A stretch of DNA of 9,443 nucleotides from Phycisphaerae bacterium (GTDB lineage: Bacteria > Planctomycetota > Phycisphaerae > WQYP01), in the NCBI GenBank assembly GCA_013044065.1, contig JABEVA010000381.1, positions 1 to 9,443 on the forward strand. The letters run 5' to 3'. How positions within the stretch are numbered: position 1 is the first letter of the stretch; every line of letters begins with the position of its first letter. Both the position numbers and the translations under genes were made by a program. Of this stretch, positions 6,583 to 9,443 are shown piece after piece. The notes under the pieces were generated by a model, which was not told where the DNA came from, did not search any database, and saw nothing but the letters and a program-made list of their open reading frames with translations.

Positions 6583-7629
6583 ATGTCCGTCGTGTGCGAT
6601 CTTCAGAGCTTTCCGGTAGCGGCCCGCGGAGGGGTGCTGTGTGTGGGCAATTTTGACGGCGTTCATCGCGGGCACGCCCGCATGTTAACCCAAGGCCGAA
6701 TACTGGCTACCCAGCGCGGCTGGCCATTTGTCATCATGACATTTGCGATTCATCCGCTGACCATTCTCACGCCTCAAAGAGCTCCTGCAGCCTTGACCAC
6801 TTTGAACCAACGGATGGAGTTGCTGGAGAGCTTTTCACCGGACGCGGTCATTGTAATCCAGCCAGAGCCACAATTTCTCGCTATGACCGCGGAAGCTTTC
6901 CTGCACGATGTGGTGGTGGCCGTGATTGGCGCTAAGTATATGGTGGAAGGTCCGAATTTTACGTTTGGCCGCGGAGCGGCGGGCAACATTTCCATGTTGG
7001 AAAAGCAACACGTGGGGCTTGGCTTTGAGCTGGCGGTGGTGCCCACGGTTGTTGCCACATTGACCGATCTTACTGAAGTAGCGGTAAGCAGTTCGCTGTG
7101 CCGCTGGCTCATAGCTCAGGGCCGCATGGCGGATGCCGCAGAGCTGCTTGGCCGGGCTTATACGCTGCGATCCCTGGTGGTGCGCGGGCAGGGACGTGGG
7201 AGAAAAATGGGTTATCCCACGGTAAATCTGGCGGTAGAGCAACTGGTTCCGGCACAAGGGGTTTACGCTGGACGGGCGCTGGTGGCTGGTAGCTGGTACC
7301 CTGCGGCCATCTCCGTGGGTACGAATCCGACTTTTGGCCAACAGCGGATTTCGGTGGAGGCATTTCTGCTGGACTTTTCCAGGGATGTCTATGACACCTC
7401 GATAGACTTGGTATTTGATCAATGGATTCGGGATCAACAATCTCTGGCCGGCATGGAGCCGCTGAAACGCCGCATCACCATGGATGTGCAAAGCGTGCGT
7501 GCGGTGTTTGAAAAGGTCAAGCCGATCAAAGCACAGTCCGGTGTGGACCGCCGGACAGCAATCAACGGGCTGCCGGACCAACCGGTTGCGGCACCGTCGG
7601 CCATACTCTGGCAGGGACAACAACCATGA
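6583..7629 (+). CDS. ribF: Bifunctional riboflavin kinase / FAD synthetase RibF
   Basis: A 348-aa cytoplasmic enzyme that phosphorylates riboflavin to FMN and adenylates FMN to FAD. The N-terminal nucleotidyltransferase domain (about 1-185) begins with GNFDGVHRGH (22-31), whose HxGH-type motif (His28, His31) binds ATP, and includes PNFTFGRGAAGN. The C-terminal flavokinase domain (about 190-320) has RGRKMGYPTVNL (Gly210, Pro212, Thr213, Asn215), AISVGTNPTFG and SVEAFLLDF with the probable catalytic base Glu259. The usual ISSTRIR near residue 170 reads VSSSLCRWLI, a mild divergence. About 30 residues of unconserved tail extend beyond the typical 310-aa length. ATG 6583 fits homology; an in-frame TTG at 6520 would add a basic, unconserved 21-residue leader and lie upstream of the promoter. 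No FMN riboswitch is seen. It overlaps the next gene by 4 nt. Confidence 0.95.
   Translation: MSVVCDLQSFPVAARGGVLCVGNFDGVHRGHARMLTQGRILATQRGWPFVIMTFAIHPLTILTPQRAPAALTTLNQRMELLESFSPDAVIVIQPEPQFLAMTAEAFLHDVVVAVIGAKYMVEGPNFTFGRGAAGNISMLEKQHVGLGFELAVVPTVVATLTDLTEVAVSSSLCRWLIAQGRMADAAELLGRAYTLRSLVVRGQGRGRKMGYPTVNLAVEQLVPAQGVYAGRALVAGSWYPAAISVGTNPTFGQQRISVEAFLLDFSRDVYDTSIDLVFDQWIRDQQSLAGMEPLKRRITMDVQSVRAVFEKVKPIKAQSGVDRRTAINGLPDQPVAAPSAILWQGQQP
7613..7617 (+). promoter_or_regulatory. Ribosome binding site of the DHH phosphoesterase gene
   Basis: AGGGA inside the end of ribF lies 8 nt before ATG 7626. With the ATGA overlap it supports a coupled but independently primed start. Confidence 0.6.
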
Positions 7630-8681
7630 CCCATAAATTTTGCGCTCCCGGCGCAGTAGATGTTGATTGGAACATGGTAGTCGATCGCCTTAAGCAGGCC
7701 AGGACAGTGGCTATTTTTACACATATGCGTCCCGATCCGGACGCTCTTGGCTCGCAGGTGGCTGCCGGCTTGGCTTTGCGTAAATTTGGCATCACGCCGA
7801 CGTTGGTAGATCTTTCGCCCGTACCGCCAGCGCTGGAGTTTTTATACCCGGTCCAGACGGCGCTGGAGCGCATCTCATTGACTCTCGAGAAGCCACATTT
7901 TCCACCACGAGAATTTGATCTGATCCTGATCGTGGATACCTGTACCAAAGCCCAGCTTGAACGGGCTTGGCCGTATCTGGAAAGCCGCGGGAGCAAAATC
8001 CTGGTGCTGGATCATCATCGCACACGCGACGCGATCGGCAGCCTCATTGTGGCGGATGTTTTGGCTGCGGCATGCACCGAAATGGTGGCGGATCTAATTG
8101 CGGCGTTGGGGGTCGGCTTAGACCAAGACATCAGCACGGCGCTGCTGGCAGGGCTGGCGGCCGACACCGGTTGGTTTCGCTTTGACAGCGTCACCCCGCG
8201 GTCCTACGGTTTAGCGGCGCAACTGGTAGCAGCGGGCGCAGCACCGGCGCGGATTTACCAGAACCTGGCGCAGAGGGAATCCAGGGCTAAGCTGGCTCTG
8301 ATTCAGCACGCTTTACGGAATCTCACCTGGCTGGGCGACGGGCGTGTTGCGGTCATGGAACTCTCTGGGGCGGATTTTGCCGCCACCGGCGCAGCCTCAT
8401 TTGAAACCGACGGTCTGACGGATTACCCCATGATGGTTGCAACGGCCGTAATTGTGGCTTTGCTAAGTGAAGCGCCGGATGGCGTTATTCGGGTTAACCT
8501 GCGCAGTAAGCATTCGATTGATGTGAGTTTGATTGCGGCCGGCTTTGGCGGTGGTGGACACGTTCGCGCCGCCGGCTGCCGCCTGCCTGGCCCGTTGCCG
8601 GCCGCCCGCGAGATATTATCAGCCCGGCTGCTGGAGGCCCTGGGCCAGACTCCCGCTTGGGATGCAGCCGCAAGAGGATGA
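7626..8681 (+). CDS. nrnA: DHH/DHHA1 phosphoesterase, NrnA-type nanoRNase / pAp phosphatase
   Basis: A 351-aa member of the DHH family. NrnA-type enzymes degrade 2-5-nt RNA fragments and often dephosphorylate 3'-phosphoadenosine-5'-phosphate. The DHH domain shows the metal ligands in order: His33, Asp37 and Asp39 (THMRPDPDALGS), Asp104 (IVDTC), Asp129-His130-His131 (LDHHR) and Asp180 (AADTGWFRFDS). The DHHA1 domain (about 230-335) ends with the substrate-binding FGGGGHVRAAGC (His312). All motifs are intact and the length is typical (about 310-350 aa). It overlaps ribF by ATGA. Many bacteria keep nrnA near rbfA, truB and ribF in a translation/RNA cluster, so the pairing is familiar, although rbfA and truB are absent here. 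The choice of NrnA over other DHH subfamilies (GdpP, RecJ) follows from the absence of extra domains and the motif set; the exact substrate is inferred. Confidence 0.9.
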   Translation: MTHKFCAPGAVDVDWNMVVDRLKQARTVAIFTHMRPDPDALGSQVAAGLALRKFGITPTLVDLSPVPPALEFLYPVQTALERISLTLEKPHFPPREFDLILIVDTCTKAQLERAWPYLESRGSKILVLDHHRTRDAIGSLIVADVLAAACTEMVADLIAALGVGLDQDISTALLAGLAADTGWFRFDSVTPRSYGLAAQLVAAGAAPARIYQNLAQRESRAKLALIQHALRNLTWLGDGRVAVMELSGADFAATGAASFETDGLTDYPMMVATAVIVALLSEAPDGVIRVNLRSKHSIDVSLIAAGFGGGGHVRAAGCRLPGPLPAAREILSARLLEALGQTPAWDAAARG

Positions 8682-8770
8682 ACGGCGATTCCATCTTGGC
8701 CTACGGCGGCGAAAGTTCTGTCGCAGCTACACTCTTGCCGAATTGTGGAACTCTGCGCTGATGGGCCTGC
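8682..8770. other. Convergent intergenic gap without clear signals
   Basis: These 89 bases separate the nrnA stop from the permease stop on the other strand. An ATGA at 8678-8681 opens a 27-codon reading frame with no recognisable similarity. I found no convincing hairpin-plus-T terminator on either strand. Confidence 0.5.
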
Positions 8771-9400
8771 TTATTGCTTCCAGGCCTGACCCAGATAACG
8801 CGGACCGGGACTGCTGCGGGAAAGCGTGGCCAGAGCCAATAACGCTACCACGTAGGGCAGCATCTGAAAGAACTCGAAGGGAATGTGCTGCAAGGCGTGC
8901 ATGAAGGTGGAATGGCTGGTGTAGCGCGTGGTCTGCAAGGTTTGTTGCAGGCTGTTGATGCCGCCGAAAAGAAGGCACCCCGCGATAAGGCCGAGAATGG
9001 TCCAGCGCCCGAAAATCACCAGCGAGAGCACCACAAATCCTTGGCCACCGGTCATGTCGCTGGCAAAAGCATGGGTGCGCATAATGCTCAAATATGCGCC
9101 CGCGGCACCGGCACAAGCCCCCGCGAAGAGCACGGCCGCGGTTCTCCATGTTCGCACCGAGATTCCAGCAGCTTGACAGGCCTCCGGGGCATCGCCCAAG
9201 GCCCGCAGAATGGCTCCGGTACGTGTATGATGCACCAGCAGCCAAATCAACAGCGCCAAAATGACCGCAGCATAGAAGAGGATGTATTGATCAAAGAGCA
9301 CCGGGCCAAAAAACGGAATCCGTGACAAGTCCGGCAAGGCCATGCTTTGAAAACCCACCTGTGGCCCCAGGCTCACCGATTGATGGGCCGCCGTGAACAT
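8771..9400 (-). CDS. ABC transporter permease, BMP/nucleoside type (C-terminal part; 5' end disrupted)
   Basis: A 209-aa open frame matching the C-terminal two thirds of a BPD_transp_2 permease (about 300 aa), of the class that imports nucleosides with a BMP-family binding protein. Family-like stretches, in order: a periplasmic loop with LSRIPFFGPVLFDQ, a transmembrane helix (FYAAVILALLIWLLV), the cytoplasmic coupling segment LRALGDAPEACQAAGI, a helix (VLFAGACAGAAGAYLSI), then GGQGFVVLSLVIFGRW, a Gly-rich helix (LGLIAGCLLFGGINSL) and a final helix (LPYVVALLALAT). The N-terminal helices are missing. In frame upstream of the ATG at 9400 are 12 hydrophilic codons and then two stops (TAG at 9437-9439, TGA at 9440-9442). 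That ATG is probably an internal Met rather than the true start; the last 51 bases appear to carry the preceding segment in inverted orientation. Confidence 0.8.
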   Translation of the reverse strand: MFTAAHQSVSLGPQVGFQSMALPDLSRIPFFGPVLFDQYILFYAAVILALLIWLLVHHTRTGAILRALGDAPEACQAAGISVRTWRTAAVLFAGACAGAAGAYLSIMRTHAFASDMTGGQGFVVLSLVIFGRWTILGLIAGCLLFGGINSLQQTLQTTRYTSHSTFMHALQHIPFEFFQMLPYVVALLALATLSRSSPGPRYLGQAWKQ

Positions 9401-9443
9401 TCTGGCCGTGGGGGCCAGCGGCCTGGCCTGGTTTTTCTATCAA
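9393..9443 (+). other. Apparent inverted fragment of the permease gene at the window edge
   Basis: Read on the + strand these 51 bases give 17 uninterrupted codons, VNILAVGASGLAWFFYQ. This looks like the transmembrane segment that precedes the periplasmic loop in BMP/nucleoside permeases (family pattern roughly N-hydrophobic-A-hydrophobic-G). The permease gene itself runs on the - strand and lacks exactly this piece. GTGAACAT (9393-9400) is the inverse complement of ATGTTCAC, the start of the remaining permease frame, so it serves both readings and could be the junction. The interpretation rests on family memory, not on an alignment. Confidence 0.45.

Noticed and set aside
8678..8761. A 27-codon frame whose ATG overlaps the nrnA stop (ATGA).
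   Set aside because: The overlap mimics operon coupling, but the product is short, has no recognisable motif and ends before any further gene.
8682..8770. A terminator between the convergent nrnA and permease genes.
   Set aside because: No stem with a following T-run could be found on either strand.
8533..8904. A 123-codon + strand frame running from nrnA into the permease gene.
   Set aside because: It starts inside the conserved DHHA1 domain, its sequence is Arg-rich and patternless, and it ends antisense to the permease.

Overview
The window is a dense, moderately GC-rich stretch of bacterial chromosome from a diderm (LPS-type) bacterium. It holds enzymes for the first three steps of lipid A synthesis, two periplasmic chaperone-type proteins, a flavin enzyme, a DHH phosphoesterase and the end of an ABC permease gene. 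The fused LpxC-FabZ protein, the skp-lpxD-(lpxC/fabZ)-lpxA order and the Pro/Thr-rich exported SurA-like protein fit the Planctomycetota/Phycisphaerae or the Bacteroidota-Chlorobiota side of the tree. Base composition and protein style make me lean to a Phycisphaerae-like planctomycete, but this is inference and no marker gene here proves it.

Region 1 (1-5026, + strand) is an envelope operon: an OmpH/Skp chaperone, lpxD, an lpxC-fabZ fusion, lpxA and a Gfo/Idh/MocA NAD(P)-dependent oxidoreductase. Genes overlap or sit close together: lpxD and lpxC-fabZ share 32 nt, and lpxA and the oxidoreductase share 4 nt. The order matches the classic bamA-skp-lpxD-fabZ-lpxA cluster, with FabZ replaced by LpxC-FabZ. 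LpxA acylates UDP-GlcNAc, LpxC removes the acetyl group, LpxD adds the second acyl chain, and FabZ works on the same 3-hydroxyacyl-ACP pool that LpxA and LpxD draw from. The oxidoreductase sits where other genomes carry gnnA or lpxI/lpxB, so it is a candidate for a 2,3-diamino-sugar lipid A pathway.

Region 2 (5047-6405, - strand) is one convergent gene for an exported SurA/PpiC-like protein whose parvulin domain seems to lack the usual active-site residues. Region 3 (6406-6582) is a divergent promoter region. Region 4 (6583-8681, + strand) is a two-gene operon, ribF followed by an nrnA-type DHH phosphoesterase with a 4-nt ATGA overlap. The ribF promoter lies so close to its ATG that a leaderless mRNA is likely.

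Region 5 (8771-9443, - strand) holds the C-terminal two thirds of a nucleoside/BMP-type ABC permease. At the right edge its frame is closed by two stops. The last 51 bases, read on the opposite (+) strand, encode VNILAVGASGLAWFFYQ, which looks like the missing transmembrane segment of the same permease. This suggests a micro-inversion or a fold-back chimera at an 8-bp inverted repeat, and it is the most unusual thing in the window. I saw no RNA genes, CRISPR arrays, insertion sequences or complete mobile elements.
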